Positions 15,664 to 28,970 of a stretch of DNA of 64,000 bases are shown here, piece by piece. The DNA comes from Pseudomonas sp. 7SR1 (GTDB taxonomy: Bacteria > Pseudomonadota > Gammaproteobacteria > Pseudomonadales > Pseudomonadaceae), in assembly GCF_900156465.1 (NCBI RefSeq), contig NZ_LT707064.1:1028001-1092000 (forward strand), given 5' to 3'. Made by a program: the position numbers and the translations under genes. The notes under the pieces are model-generated. The model worked only from the letters and a program-made list of their open reading frames with translations, was not told the DNA's origin and searched no databases. The first letter of the stretch is position 1. Every line of letters begins with the position of its first letter.

Positions 15664-17370
15664 TTAGAGGAAAACATCCAGGCGCAAGTAGATTGGCGCT
15701 TCGCGCTCGGTCAGGGCATCCGGACGTTCCAGGGAATGGGCGAAGGTCACGCTGGCGCTCAGGTGTTCGCCGCGGGCGAACAGCTCCAGCGAGTGGCTGG
15801 ACATGCGCCCATGCTCGTCGCCGTTGTAGCGGGTCCCGGTGATGACACCCTGGTCGTAACCCAGGCTGGTGCCGTACTCGGCGAACACCGGGCGCAGCCA
15901 CTCCAGGGTGACCGGGCGGCTCCAGCGCAGGTCGTTGCGCCAGTAACCGCCGCTGTCGCCGGCCAGCGACTGGTCCTTGTAGCCCCGGATCGACGATTGC
16001 CCGCCCAGGCTCATGCGCTGCGGGCTGAACAGCACGTCTTCGCTGCGCTGCCCGGTCATCAGGCTGCTGAAGCTGAAGGACTCGCCCCAGAGCTGGAAGG
16101 GTTGCAGGTAGCTGAGGGTGGCGGTGTATTTGCGGTAGCGCGCGTCGGGCTGGCCGGGGCGTGGATTATCGTCGCCCTGGGCATCGAAGGCACCGATGCC
16201 TTGCTGCAGGCCCAGGTCCAGGTTGACGAAGGCACTGCCGACTCGCCGTCCGTGGTTGATGCCGAACTGCGCTTCACTCAGGCGATGGCTGCTCACGGCG
16301 AGCTTGCTGTCTTCGATGAAGTTGCTGGTGCGCAGATAAGCCAGGCCGGTGTTGAGGGACGTCTTGCTCATCGCGTCACGATGGACCACCCGCTCGACCC
16401 GCACCTGGTGGTTCTGGCTGTCGCCGGTCTGCTTGAAATTGAACCCGTCGACCGTGCCCCGCGAGCGGTATTCGCTCTGGCTATAGGTGTAGCTGACGTT
16501 CCACCAGCCAAATGGCAGGTTGTAATACAGCATGGCATTGCGCGAAGTGCGTTGATGATCGCTGACGGCATCGTGACCGCCGCGCAAGGACAATTGATCG
16601 GCCAGCCCCAAGGGGCTGTCCCAATCCAGGGACGTGCCCCATTGCTGTTCGCCCGTGCTCCGCTGGCCGTCGTTGTGCCGCGACAACCCGACGCGCCAGG
16701 GTTTTTGCGGGGTGTTCTGCACCAGCACTTCGCTGCCGCCGACATGCTGCCCAGGCATCAGCTCCATCTGCGCCTGGTTCGATGGCAGGCGGTTGAGCTG
16801 GTCCACCATCTGCTCGATCTCCCGCAGGTTGACCAAGTCGCCGACCTTGCCGGGAAACGCCATCGCCAGTTCACCTTCCGAAAGCCGGCTGTTTTCGGCG
16901 CCCTTCAAGCCCTCGAGGCGCCCCTCCACCACCAGCACCTGCAAGTGACCGTCGGACAAATCCTGCTGCGGCAGGTAGGCACGACTGGTGACCAGGCCTT
17001 TCTCGATGTAGCGGTCGGTGATGACCTTGAGCAGTTCGTTGAGTTGCGGCACGCCCAGGCATTGGCCGATGTAGGGCGCCAACAGGCGCTCGCGCTCAGC
17101 GGAGGAAAGGCAGTCGGCGCCCTTGAGCTCGATGGTGCGGATGGGGAAGCAGCGGGTATCGACCGGCGCCGTCGGCTGGGCCGGCTTCGCCTCCTGGCCG
17201 GGCAGGTTCTTCAGATCCTCCAGGCGCCGGCGCTGTTCCTCGAGCAAACGGTTCTGGCGTTCGCGGATCAGGTCGGTGTCACCGGGGGTGGGGGCAGCGT
17301 GAGCGGGGAGCAGCGGAGAAAGGCACAGCAAAGCCAAGCACAACCTCGCCCAACGGGCGGGTGAGAACAT
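15664..17370 (-). CDS. cdiB: CdiB/FhaC-type outer-membrane transporter (TpsB)
   Basis: A 568-residue protein from the ATG at 17370, which follows GAGGGATCGAAC and begins a signal peptide (MFSPARWARLCLALLCLSPL... AHA). A longer frame to 17442 would run into the predicted promoter. After the signal peptide come an Arg/Glu-rich helix (RERQNRLLEEQRRRLEDL), POTRA domains (FPIRTIELKGADCLS..., GLVTSRAYLPQQDLSDGHLQ) and a 16-strand-type beta barrel ending in aromatic-polar residues (LRLDVFL). SSIRGYKDQSLAGDSG near residue 460 matches the VRGY motif of the barrel's lid loop. It translocates CdiA across the outer membrane. Twenty-four bases separate it from cdiA. Confidence 0.9.
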   Translation of the reverse strand: MFSPARWARLCLALLCLSPLLPAHAAPTPGDTDLIRERQNRLLEEQRRRLEDLKNLPGQEAKPAQPTAPVDTRCFPIRTIELKGADCLSSAERERLLAPYIGQCLGVPQLNELLKVITDRYIEKGLVTSRAYLPQQDLSDGHLQVLVVEGRLEGLKGAENSRLSEGELAMAFPGKVGDLVNLREIEQMVDQLNRLPSNQAQMELMPGQHVGGSEVLVQNTPQKPWRVGLSRHNDGQRSTGEQQWGTSLDWDSPLGLADQLSLRGGHDAVSDHQRTSRNAMLYYNLPFGWWNVSYTYSQSEYRSRGTVDGFNFKQTGDSQNHQVRVERVVHRDAMSKTSLNTGLAYLRTSNFIEDSKLAVSSHRLSEAQFGINHGRRVGSAFVNLDLGLQQGIGAFDAQGDDNPRPGQPDARYRKYTATLSYLQPFQLWGESFSFSSLMTGQRSEDVLFSPQRMSLGGQSSIRGYKDQSLAGDSGGYWRNDLRWSRPVTLEWLRPVFAEYGTSLGYDQGVITGTRYNGDEHGRMSSHSLELFARGEHLSASVTFAHSLERPDALTEREAPIYLRLDVFL

Positions 17371-17413
17371 GTTCGATCCCTCGAATAAAACGGCGTCCAA
17401 AAATAGCGGCGCG

Positions 17414-17442
17414 ATGCTAGGGAGCGTCATTTGCGCCGTCAA
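17414..17442 (-). promoter_or_regulatory. sigma-70 promoter candidate for cdiB-cdiA-cdiI
   Basis: On the minus strand TTGACG (17437-17442), a 17-base spacer and TAGCAT (17414-17419) match five and four of six consensus positions. Transcription would begin around 17407, giving a leader of about 37 bases before the cdiB ATG. Confidence 0.5.
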
Positions 17443-17533
17443 TTAAATATTTGTCTCCAGAGTTATTCCGAGAACCCGTTATCCAGAATCAGACGCATCG
17501 GTCCGTGCCCTCGGCCCGGCCCGCAAAACCTTT

Positions 17534-17564
17534 TTGACAGCATCGTATTTCAACAGGTTAGAAT
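17534..17564 (+). promoter_or_regulatory. promoter candidate for nhaP2
   Basis: TTGACA (17534-17539), a full -35 consensus, is followed by TAGAAT (17559-17564) after a longish 19-base spacer. It sits 60 bases before the proposed TTG start and makes the upstream in-frame start at 17534 unlikely. Confidence 0.4.
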
Positions 17565-17626
17565 CGCTGGCACGCAGGCTGCATGGTCAGCCTGTGCCCG
17601 TCTTTCAGTTTTCCGGAGTACTGCCT

Positions 17627-19369
17627 TTGACTGCGACGACCATCAACAGCCTGTTCTTGATCGGCGCGTTGCTGGTAGGTGCGAGCATTCTGGTCAGCTC
17701 CCTTTCGTCCCGCCTGGGTATCCCCATCCTGGTGATCATCCTGGCCGTGGGCATGGTCGCCGGGGTCGACGGCGCCGGAATTCTCTTCGATAACTACGCC
17801 ACGGCCTATCTGGTGGGCAACCTTGCGCTGGCGGTGATCCTGCTGGACGGTGGCTTGCGTACCCGGGTCTCCAGTTTCCGGGTGGCCTTGTGGCCGGCGC
17901 TGTCGCTGGCGACGGTCGGCGTGCTGATCACCACGGGCCTGACCGGCCTGGCGGCGGCGTGGCTGTTTGACCTTAACCTGATCCAGGGCCTGCTGATCGG
18001 CGCCATCGTCGGCTCCACCGACGCCGCGGCGGTGTTCTCGTTGCTGGGGGGCAAGGGCCTGAACGAACGGGTCAGCGCCACCCTGGAGATCGAATCCGGC
18101 AGCAACGACCCCATGGCCGTGTTCCTGACCGTCACCCTGATCGGCATGCTCGCCAGTGGTGAAACCGGCCTGCACTGGAGCCTGCTCGGGCATCTGGTGC
18201 GCGAGTTCGGCATCGGCGCGGTGATCGGCCTGGGTGGTGGCTGGCTGATGTTGCAGCTGGTAAACCGCATCAACCTGGCCAACGGCCTCTACCCGATCCT
18301 GGTGATCAGCGGTGGCCTGGCCATCTTCGCCCTGACCAACACCCTGCACGGCAGTGGTTTCCTGGCGGTGTACCTGTGCGGCCTGGTGCTGGGCAACCGC
18401 CCGGTGCGCAGCCGCCACGGCATCCTGCATATGCTCGACGGCATGGCCTGGCTGGCGCAGATCGGCATGTTCCTGGTACTGGGATTGCTGGTCACACCCC
18501 ACGACCTGCTGCCGATCGCCTTGCCGGCCCTGGGCCTGGCACTGTGGATGATCCTGTTGGCACGGCCGCTGTCGGTCATGGTGGGCCTGATGCCGTTCCG
18601 GGCCTTCCATGGCCGCGAAAAAGCCTTCATTTCCTGGGTCGGCCTTCGCGGCGCGGTCCCGATCATCCTGGCGGTCTTCCCGTTGATGGCCGGCCTGCCT
18701 CACGCCCAGCTCTATTTCAACCTGGCGTTCTTTATCGTACTGGTGTCCTTGCTGGTGCAGGGCACCAGCCTGCCCTGGGTCGCCAAACTGCTGCATGTCA
18801 CCGTCCCGCCGGAGCCGCTGCCGATCTCCCGGGCCGCGCTGGAAGTGCACGTCACCAGCGAATGGGAGCTGTTCATCTATCGCCTGGGCGCGGAGAAATG
18901 GTGCATCGGTTCCCCCCTCCGGGACCTGAAAATGCCCGATGGAACACGTATCGCGGCCTTGTTTCGCGGCCAGCAACTGCTCCATCCGTCGGGTAGTACG
19001 GTGCTTGAAACCGACGACCTGCTCTGCGTCATCGGCCATGAACATGACCTGCCGGCCCTCGGAAAACTGTTCAGCCAGGCGCCACAACGGGGCCTGGATC
19101 TGCGCTTCTTCGGCGACTTCGTTCTGGAGGGAGACGCCCAGCTGGCTGCGGTTGCGGCGCTGTACGGATTGAAGCTCGACGGTATCGATCCGGACATGTC
19201 CCTGGGCCGCTTCATTGCCCAGAAGGTCGGTGGTGCTCCAGTGGTCGGCGACCAGGTGGAGTGGAACAACACCTTGTGGACTGTCGCGGCCATGGACGGG
19301 AACAAGATCGGCAAAGTGGGCGTCAGATTCCCCGAAGGAAGTCGCCCGGGTCCCGGCTTGTTCCTCTAA
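17627..19369 (+). CDS. nhaP2: K+/H+ antiporter NhaP2 (CvrA) family
   Basis: A 580-residue protein. The N-terminal two thirds is a CPA1-type cation/proton antiporter with about 12 membrane helices ([20 protein letters not shown] near the start), the acidic motif [12 protein letters not shown] and the conserved [13 protein letters not shown]. The remainder is cytoplasmic, with a TrkA-C-type regulatory part ([20 protein letters not shown]) and a CorC/HlyC-like end. It extrudes K+ in exchange for protons, aiding pH and osmotic homeostasis. I start it at the TTG at 17627, preceded by CGGAG; this gives 580 residues, the usual Pseudomonas length, whereas the longest frame adds 31 non-conserved residues. 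mscK follows after 34 bases, probably in one transcript. Confidence 0.88.
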   Translation: MTATTINSLFLIGALLVGASILVSSLSSRLGIPILVIILAVGMVAGVDGAGILFDNYATAYLVGNLALAVILLDGGLRTRVSSFRVALWPALSLATVGVLITTGLTGLAAAWLFDLNLIQGLLIGAIVGSTDAAAVFSLLGGKGLNERVSATLEIESGSNDPMAVFLTVTLIGMLASGETGLHWSLLGHLVREFGIGAVIGLGGGWLMLQLVNRINLANGLYPILVISGGLAIFALTNTLHGSGFLAVYLCGLVLGNRPVRSRHGILHMLDGMAWLAQIGMFLVLGLLVTPHDLLPIALPALGLALWMILLARPLSVMVGLMPFRAFHGREKAFISWVGLRGAVPIILAVFPLMAGLPHAQLYFNLAFFIVLVSLLVQGTSLPWVAKLLHVTVPPEPLPISRAALEVHVTSEWELFIYRLGAEKWCIGSPLRDLKMPDGTRIAALFRGQQLLHPSGSTVLETDDLLCVIGHEHDLPALGKLFSQAPQRGLDLRFFGDFVLEGDAQLAAVAALYGLKLDGIDPDMSLGRFIAQKVGGAPVVGDQVEWNNTLWTVAAMDGNKIGKVGVRFPEGSRPGPGLFL

Positions 19370-19403
19370 ACTGCTCCCTTTCTTATTTGCTTGACCGGTC
19401 TCT

Positions 19404-24265
<4,862 letters not shown>

Positions 24266-24346
24266 CGCGGCTCCATGGCTGAGGAGCCGTTTCTTCGCCA
24301 TGAGAGTCCATGCAATCGACATGTTTATCTGGATGGCCTTCAGCGC

Positions 24347-24625
24347 TCACCCCACCTTGTCGTTGCCCTGCTCGGGGGTTTCGATGCCCGGCTCGGTCTC
24401 GGCGCCTTCCTTGTCGGACGGTTCGGTCGATGGCTTTTTCTCGGGATAGCCCGGCATGCCGCGGGCATCTTCCGGGGTGAGCTCGTCCCGATCGTGGCGA
24501 CGATCGGTTGCATAGGCGGGAGCGGCGTTCGGGTCTTCGTCGCGACCAGCCGTGCCGAGCACGAAGCCGTCGTCGTTGGGGTTGTCCGGTGCGTGGGCGA
24601 AGGCTTGATCTTTCGTAGGGCTCAT
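24347..24625 (-). CDS. small acidic, low-complexity conserved protein
   Basis: A 92-residue hydrophilic protein rich in Asp, Glu, Pro and Gly (MSPTKDQAFAHAPDNPNDDG ... ELTPEDARGMPGYPEKKPST) with no membrane segment or cysteine. It is probably disordered. The ATG at 24625 is preceded by TGGAGGTCCC, a strong ribosome-binding site; the frame extends further upstream, but those residues look non-coding. Similar small proteins occur in many pseudomonads without known function. It converges with selO. Confidence 0.65.
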   Translation of the reverse strand: MSPTKDQAFAHAPDNPNDDGFVLGTAGRDEDPNAAPAYATDRRHDRDELTPEDARGMPGYPEKKPSTEPSDKEGAETEPGIETPEQGNDKVG

Positions 24626-24772
24626 GGGACCTCCATGGGTTGCGAACAGATACGTTGTGGTGTTTTTGAGGTCCAGGCGCGACATCAGTGCGACGCACCT
24701 GATGAATGGCAACCTTGATAAACCGCCCCGGCGACACCAGATCAGGCTCATGATCGTTTTCTGGAGCCCGCC

Positions 24773-25207
24773 ATGCCTGACCCGATGCTGATTCCTTGCC
24801 CCCACTGCAACGGCCTCAATCGCCTACCCGCCGACCGCCTGGCAGACCGGCCCAAATGCGGGCGCTGCAAGGCCCAGGTGCTGCTGGACGAACCGTTCGA
24901 ACTCAAAGAGGGTGACTATGCCAGCCAGATCAAGGGTGACCTGCCATTGCTGGTGGACGTGTGGGCACACTGGTGCGGGCCATGCAAGTCATTCGCGCCG
25001 GTGTTCCAGCAGGCTGCCGCGCAACTGACCGGCAAATGCCGACTGGCCAAGCTCGACAGCGAAGCCAACCCGCAACTGTCGGCACAGCTGGGGATTCGCT
25101 CGATTCCCAGCCTGATCCTGTTCAAGGATGGCCGGGAAGTCGCACGTCAGAGCGGGGCGCTGCCCTTGCCCCAGTTGATGAGCTGGTTGCGCAGCCAGGG
25201 CATCTAA
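24773..25207 (+). CDS. trxC: thioredoxin 2 (TrxC)
   Basis: A 144-residue thioredoxin with the extra N-terminal zinc-binding module of TrxC: two CxxC pairs (CPHC near residue 9, CGRC near 31) before the thioredoxin fold. The active site is WCGPC in VDVWAHWCGPCKSF, and the cis-proline segment is IRSIPSLILFKDGR. It reduces protein disulfides in the cytoplasm and is often induced by oxidative stress. Start at the ATG after TGGAGCCCGCC. Confidence 0.93.
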   Translation: MPDPMLIPCPHCNGLNRLPADRLADRPKCGRCKAQVLLDEPFELKEGDYASQIKGDLPLLVDVWAHWCGPCKSFAPVFQQAAAQLTGKCRLAKLDSEANPQLSAQLGIRSIPSLILFKDGREVARQSGALPLPQLMSWLRSQGI

Positions 25208-25219
25208 ACCCCACGATCA

Positions 25220-25270
25220 TTGTGGGAACCTTGCTCGCGCAAGCGGTTTGGCGAGCAACCCTGCCCACAC
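25220..25270. repeat. degenerate REP palindrome between trxC and the ParA-type gene
   Basis: TGTGGGAACCTTGCTCGCGC is followed after a short centre by GGCGAGCAACCCTGCCCACA, an imperfect inverted repeat of the Pseudomonas GTGGGAGC-TTGCTCGC family. It lies between two converging genes. Confidence 0.6.
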
Positions 25271-25294
25271 CCGGACTCGTATGAGCCCGGTCAG

Positions 25295-26065
25295 TCAGGC
25301 GTTTTCAAGCAGTCCGTGCAGTTCCACAAACTGCTGGGTCAACTTGTGCCGCGGATCCAGGTGGATCAGCGGCAGGCTCGCCTGGTGGGATTCGCGCATG
25401 CGTACCGAGCTGCTCAGGTACACCGGCAGCACGGGCAAGCCTTCGGCGATCAGTTCGTCAAGCATCTGCTGCGGCAGGCTGGCACGGGCCTGGAACTGAT
25501 TGACCACGATGCCTTCGATCTCCAGGCCGTCGTTGTGGTCCTCCTTGAGTTCTTCGATTTCCGCCAGCAGGCCATACAACGCCTGGCGGGAGAAGCTGTC
25601 GCAATCGAAGGGGATCAGCACGCGGTCGGCGGCGATCAGTGCCGAAACCGCGTAGAAGTTCAGGGCGGGCGGGGTGTCCAGGTAGATTCGGTCGTAGTCT
25701 TCGTCCAGCTCTTCGAGCAGTTTGCGCAGTTTGTTGATCTTGTGTTTCGCCTCCAGCTTGGGCTGCAGGTCCGTCAGCTCGGCGGTGGCGGTGATCACGT
25801 GGAGGTTGTCGAAGGGCGTTTCGTAGATGTCGACCTTGTTCTTTTTCGAGAAAGGCCCGGATGACAGGGTCTGCTTGAAGAAGTCGGCAATGCCCATGGG
25901 AATGTCATCGCCCGTAAGGCCGGTGAGGTACTGAGTGGAATTGGCCTGGGCATCCAGGTCCACCAACAGCGTGCGATACCCCTCGCTGGCGCTGACCGCC
26001 GCCAGATTGCAGGCGATGCTGGACTTGCCTACGCCACCTTTCTGATTGAACACCACGCGCCGCAT
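25295..26065 (-). CDS. ParA/Soj-type partitioning ATPase (orphan, chromosomal)
   Basis: A 256-residue ParA-family ATPase with the deviant Walker A FNQKGGVGKSS at residue 6, the switch region LVDLDAQANSTQYL, and Walker B-like IYLDTPPALNF. No parB gene or parS-like site is adjacent, so it is one of the orphan ParA proteins of pseudomonads. These position cargoes other than plasmids; the cargo is unknown. The ATG at 26065 follows GGAGGTTTTGAC; the longest frame adds 15 residues without a ribosome-binding site. It is divergent from the aryl-polyene operon. Confidence 0.85.
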   Translation of the reverse strand: MRRVVFNQKGGVGKSSIACNLAAVSASEGYRTLLVDLDAQANSTQYLTGLTGDDIPMGIADFFKQTLSSGPFSKKNKVDIYETPFDNLHVITATAELTDLQPKLEAKHKINKLRKLLEELDEDYDRIYLDTPPALNFYAVSALIAADRVLIPFDCDSFSRQALYGLLAEIEELKEDHNDGLEIEGIVVNQFQARASLPQQMLDELIAEGLPVLPVYLSSSVRMRESHQASLPLIHLDPRHKLTQQFVELHGLLENA

Positions 26066-26298
26066 GTCAAAACCTCCGTGTATCAAAGATTCCCGAGTGT
26101 AGTAGGGCAAGACCCCGCTTCGCTACCTTCGGTATGGATGGACTACAGCGTTAGTGGCTTTTTCCGAAAAGGGAACGTCAATTCGCGCAGAATCTTAGGG
26201 AAGTTACCGACAGACAGGCTCGTGAGAATCGCGACAATGACAGGCCTGTGCCGGGAGGGACCGTCAAATCCCCCCGAGCGCACCAACGTAACCATTAT

Positions 26299-26327
26299 TT
26301 GCTACAAGCCAACCGCACCGGGATAAT
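26299..26327 (+). promoter_or_regulatory. sigma-70 promoter candidate for the aryl-polyene operon
   Basis: TTGCTA (26299-26304), a 17-base spacer and GATAAT (26322-26327) match four and five of six consensus positions. Transcription would start near 26334, about 80 bases before the first gene. No other clear promoter or known operator was seen in the 347-base divergent gap with the ParA-type gene. Confidence 0.5.
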
Positions 26328-26412
26328 GCGCGCCACTTGGGTCGCAAGATCATGCAGGGTTGGACGCGGGTCAAACCACTGAACCGTGACAATAAAAGCC
26401 CGCAGGGGTGGG

Positions 26413-27141
26413 ATGAATTCTGTGATCGATTTCAACATCGCCCAATGGCGCGCCTGGGCCCCAGGGCTCGAAAGCGTGGACGACTGGCAGGCGTGGAGCC
26501 GACAGCCGGTCATGCTGCCCCCAGGCGACGGCGCCCCTGACGTCTCGTTCCTGCCGGCCATGCAGCGTCGGCGACTCAGCCGCCTGGCGCGGATGGCCTT
26601 CAGTGTCGGCTGGCCCCTGGCGGAAGGCCGGCCGGACCTGCCGTTGGTCTTTATTTCCCGCCACGGTGAAACCCCACGCACTTTTGAGATTCTCAAGGAC
26701 CTGGCAGCCGACCAACCGCTGTCGCCGACCCAGTTCAGCCTGTCGGTGCACAACGCAGTGATCGGCCTATGGTCGATCATGCGCGGCGAAACCAGCGAAA
26801 TGACGGCCCTGGCCGCCACCGGCGACGGGCTGGAACATGGCGTACTGGAAGCCGCCGCGCTGTTGAACGAAGGCGCACCGGCGGTATTGCTGGTCATTGC
26901 CGAAGAACAACCGCCGCAGGTGTATACGCCCTGGGTGGACGACGTGCCCTTTCCCTATGCGGTAGGGCTTTTGCTGACCCCGGGCGAAGACTGGCAACTG
27001 ACCCTGTCCACCCCGCAGACCCAACCGCAAGGCAGCGAATGGCCCCATGCCCTGGACCTGGTGCGTACGCTGCTGAACAACGAAACCACTTGCCAACATG
27101 CCTGGAAGAATCGCGTATGGACCTGGCAACGCAACCGGTGA
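26413..27141 (+). CDS. apeC: beta-ketoacyl synthase chain-length factor (APE)
   Basis: A 242-residue protein of the ketoacyl-synthase-like type, truncated compared with true ketosynthases. The region FSLSVHNAVIGLWSIMRGET, followed by ALAATGDGLEHGVLEAAALL, corresponds to the ketosynthase core, but the catalytic Cys is absent. This is the signature of the chain-length factor that pairs with the main APE ketosynthase to set polyene length. I start at the ATG at 26413 (MNSVIDFNIAQWRAW) after GGGGTGGG. First gene of the operon; it overlaps the next gene by 25 bases. Confidence 0.82.
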   Translation: MNSVIDFNIAQWRAWAPGLESVDDWQAWSRQPVMLPPGDGAPDVSFLPAMQRRRLSRLARMAFSVGWPLAEGRPDLPLVFISRHGETPRTFEILKDLAADQPLSPTQFSLSVHNAVIGLWSIMRGETSEMTALAATGDGLEHGVLEAAALLNEGAPAVLLVIAEEQPPQVYTPWVDDVPFPYAVGLLLTPGEDWQLTLSTPQTQPQGSEWPHALDLVRTLLNNETTCQHAWKNRVWTWQRNR

Positions 27142-27926
27142 CCGGTAAACATCGCGACGCCTACTACTGGCGTCTGCTCGCAACCGCGGCCAGCTTTACC
27201 CTGTTCGGGTTGGGCGGTCTGTGCCTGCGCTTGCTGGTGTTTCCGTTGCTGGCCTGCTGGCCCGGCGACGCCCAGGCTCATCGGCAACGGGCGCGTCGCA
27301 CGGTCGGACGGCTGTTCTGGTTCTTCATTCGCTTCATGGCCCGCACCGGCGTGCTCACCTACCGCATCGACGGTGCGGAAAAGCTCGGCCGCCCCGGCCA
27401 GATGATCATTGCCAACCACCCTTCGCTGATCGACGTGGTGTTCCTGATCGGGCTGGTGCGCGATGCCAACTGCGTGGTCAAGCAAAGCCTGTGGGACAAC
27501 CCCTTCACCCGCGGCCCGTTGCGCTCGACCCAATACATCAGCAACGACGGCAGCATGGACATGCTCGATGCCGCCAGCGACGCCCTGAAGGATGGCCAGA
27601 CCCTGATCGTGTTCCCCGAAGGCACGCGAACCCAGCCAGGCCAGGCGCCGGCCTTTCATCGGGGCGCAGCGGCCATCGCCCTGCGGGGTGCGAAAATCCT
27701 TACACCCGTGACGATCAAGGTCAGCCCCACCACCCTGACCAAGGCCGAACCCTGGTATCGCATCCCCCAGCGCCGTGTGCACTTCAGTTTCCATGTGGGG
27801 GCCGATATAGATCCACAGGCATTCGCCACGCTCGGTCCTCCACCCCAGGCTTCGCGCAGGCTCAACGATTTCTTGCATCACTATTACATCAAGGAGCTCG
27901 CCGAAGATGAGCGATCTGCACCGTGA
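27117..27926 (+). CDS. apeD: 1-acyl-glycerol-3-phosphate-type acyltransferase (APE)
   Basis: A 269-residue membrane-anchored acyltransferase. One N-terminal hydrophobic segment (about 22-45) precedes the PlsC-type motifs: block I IIANHPSLIDVVFLIG (the HX4D motif, N-H-P-S-L-I-D) and block III VFPEGTRTQPG. In APE clusters this enzyme is thought to help attach the aryl polyene to a lipid. The ATG at 27117 lies inside the end of the preceding gene, with GGAAGAATCGC before it. The letter name follows the APE scheme from memory. Confidence 0.82.
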   Translation: MDLATQPVTGKHRDAYYWRLLATAASFTLFGLGGLCLRLLVFPLLACWPGDAQAHRQRARRTVGRLFWFFIRFMARTGVLTYRIDGAEKLGRPGQMIIANHPSLIDVVFLIGLVRDANCVVKQSLWDNPFTRGPLRSTQYISNDGSMDMLDAASDALKDGQTLIVFPEGTRTQPGQAPAFHRGAAAIALRGAKILTPVTIKVSPTTLTKAEPWYRIPQRRVHFSFHVGADIDPQAFATLGPPPQASRRLNDFLHHYYIKELAEDERSAP

Positions 27927-28164
27927 CATCAAACAGCTGATCATCGACGCCCTCGGCCTTGAGGACATCAGTGTCGACGATATCGGCGATCACCAGACCC
28001 TGTTCGGTGAAGGCCTGGGCCTGGACTCGGTGGATGCCCTGGAGCTTGGCCTGGCGATCCAGAAAAGGTGGGGCATCAAGATCGATGCCGACGCCAAGGA
28101 CACCCGCAACCATTTCAGCAACGTGGCAAGCCTTGCTGCCTTCGTCACCGCAAAAAGCGCTTGA
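27907..28164 (+). CDS. apeE: acyl carrier protein, first APE ACP
   Basis: An 85-residue ACP with the phosphopantetheine-attachment serine in GLGLDSVDALELGLAIQ (residue about 40). Acidic helix II and overall length are normal. It overlaps the acyltransferase gene by 20 bases. It carries the aryl starter and/or growing polyene as a thioester. Confidence 0.9.
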   Translation: MSDLHRDIKQLIIDALGLEDISVDDIGDHQTLFGEGLGLDSVDALELGLAIQKRWGIKIDADAKDTRNHFSNVASLAAFVTAKSA

Positions 28165-28173
28165 GACCGGACC

Positions 28174-28428
28174 ATGCAAACTCGTGATGACATCTTCAAT
28201 ACCCTGCGCGACGCCCTGGTGGAGCTCTTCGAGCTGGACCCGGAGCGGGTGACGCTGGAATCGAACCTGTACCAGGACCTGGAAATCGACAGCATCGACG
28301 CGGTCGACCTGATCGATCACATCAAGCGCCAGACCGGCAAGAAAATCGCCGCCGAAGAATTCAAGTCGGTGCGTACCGTCAACGACGTGGTCGAGGCGGT
28401 CTATCGACTGGTCCAACCGGCCGCATGA
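28174..28428 (+). CDS. apeF: acyl carrier protein, second APE ACP
   Basis: An 84-residue ACP; the attachment serine lies in DLEIDSIDAVDLIDHIKRQT (DSID, residue about 37). Nine bases separate it from the first ACP gene and it overlaps the next gene by 4 bases (ATGA). In studied APE systems one ACP receives the aryl starter and the other carries malonyl and elongation intermediates; which does which cannot be told here. Confidence 0.9.
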   Translation: MQTRDDIFNTLRDALVELFELDPERVTLESNLYQDLEIDSIDAVDLIDHIKRQTGKKIAAEEFKSVRTVNDVVEAVYRLVQPAA

Positions 28429-28970
28429 GCCGGTTGATTGGCCTCGGCCTGCTGTTGGCGGGCCTGCTCTACCCCTTTGCGGTGTATTTCGGCATGGAGC
28501 ACTTCGCACCGTGGCAGTTCGGCCTGCTGCTGGGCAGCCTCTGGCTGGCCCGCGCGCTGCTCGGAAAAGGCGGCCCCGGCACGCTCTGGATGGCGGTCAC
28601 GGCGATCGTGTTCTGCGCCTTGCTCGCTTTGTTCGACAGCCCGCTCCTGCTGCGCTGGTACCCGGTGCTGATCAGCGCCTTCATGCTCGGGCTGTTCGTC
28701 CTGAGCCTGAAGTACGGCCCGCCGATGATCGAACGCCTGGCCCGCCTGCGCGAGCCGCAACTGCCGCCCAAAGCGGTGGTGTATACCCGCCAGGTCACGG
28801 TGGCCTGGAGTGTGTTTTTCCTGTGTAACGGTTTGCTCGCCGCCGCCCTGACGCTCTGGGCGCCGCTGAGTTGGTGGATGTTGTACACCGGCCTGATTTC
28901 CTACGGACTGATGGGGCTGCTGTTTGCCATTGAATGGCTCATACGACAACGGGTAAGAGGCCGCCCATGA
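28425..28970 (+). CDS. apeG: APE cluster integral membrane protein (COG4648-like)
   Basis: A 181-residue protein with about five or six predicted membrane helices (LIGLGLLLAGLLYPFAVYFG at the N-terminus, WMLYTGLISYGLMGLLFAIE near the end). It matches the small membrane protein conserved between the ACPs and the ligase in APE clusters. The role is unknown; membrane anchoring of the synthase is a reasonable guess. Both ends overlap neighbours by 4 bases. Confidence 0.78.
   Translation: MSRLIGLGLLLAGLLYPFAVYFGMEHFAPWQFGLLLGSLWLARALLGKGGPGTLWMAVTAIVFCALLALFDSPLLLRWYPVLISAFMLGLFVLSLKYGPPMIERLARLREPQLPPKAVVYTRQVTVAWSVFFLCNGLLAAALTLWAPLSWWMLYTGLISYGLMGLLFAIEWLIRQRVRGRP

Noticed and set aside
11959..17364. 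1801-codon plus-strand open frame opposite cdiA and cdiB
   Set aside because: It is the antisense shadow of two strongly supported genes with high-GC third-position bias. The translation is low-complexity (Gly/Ala/Val/Asp/Gln-rich) with no fold or motif, and it crosses the cdiB-cdiA boundary.
17534..17626. N-terminal extension of the K+/H+ antiporter from the TTG at 17534
   Set aside because: That TTG is the -35 box of the likely promoter. The extension is not membrane-like, and the TTG at 17627 with CGGAG upstream gives the family length.
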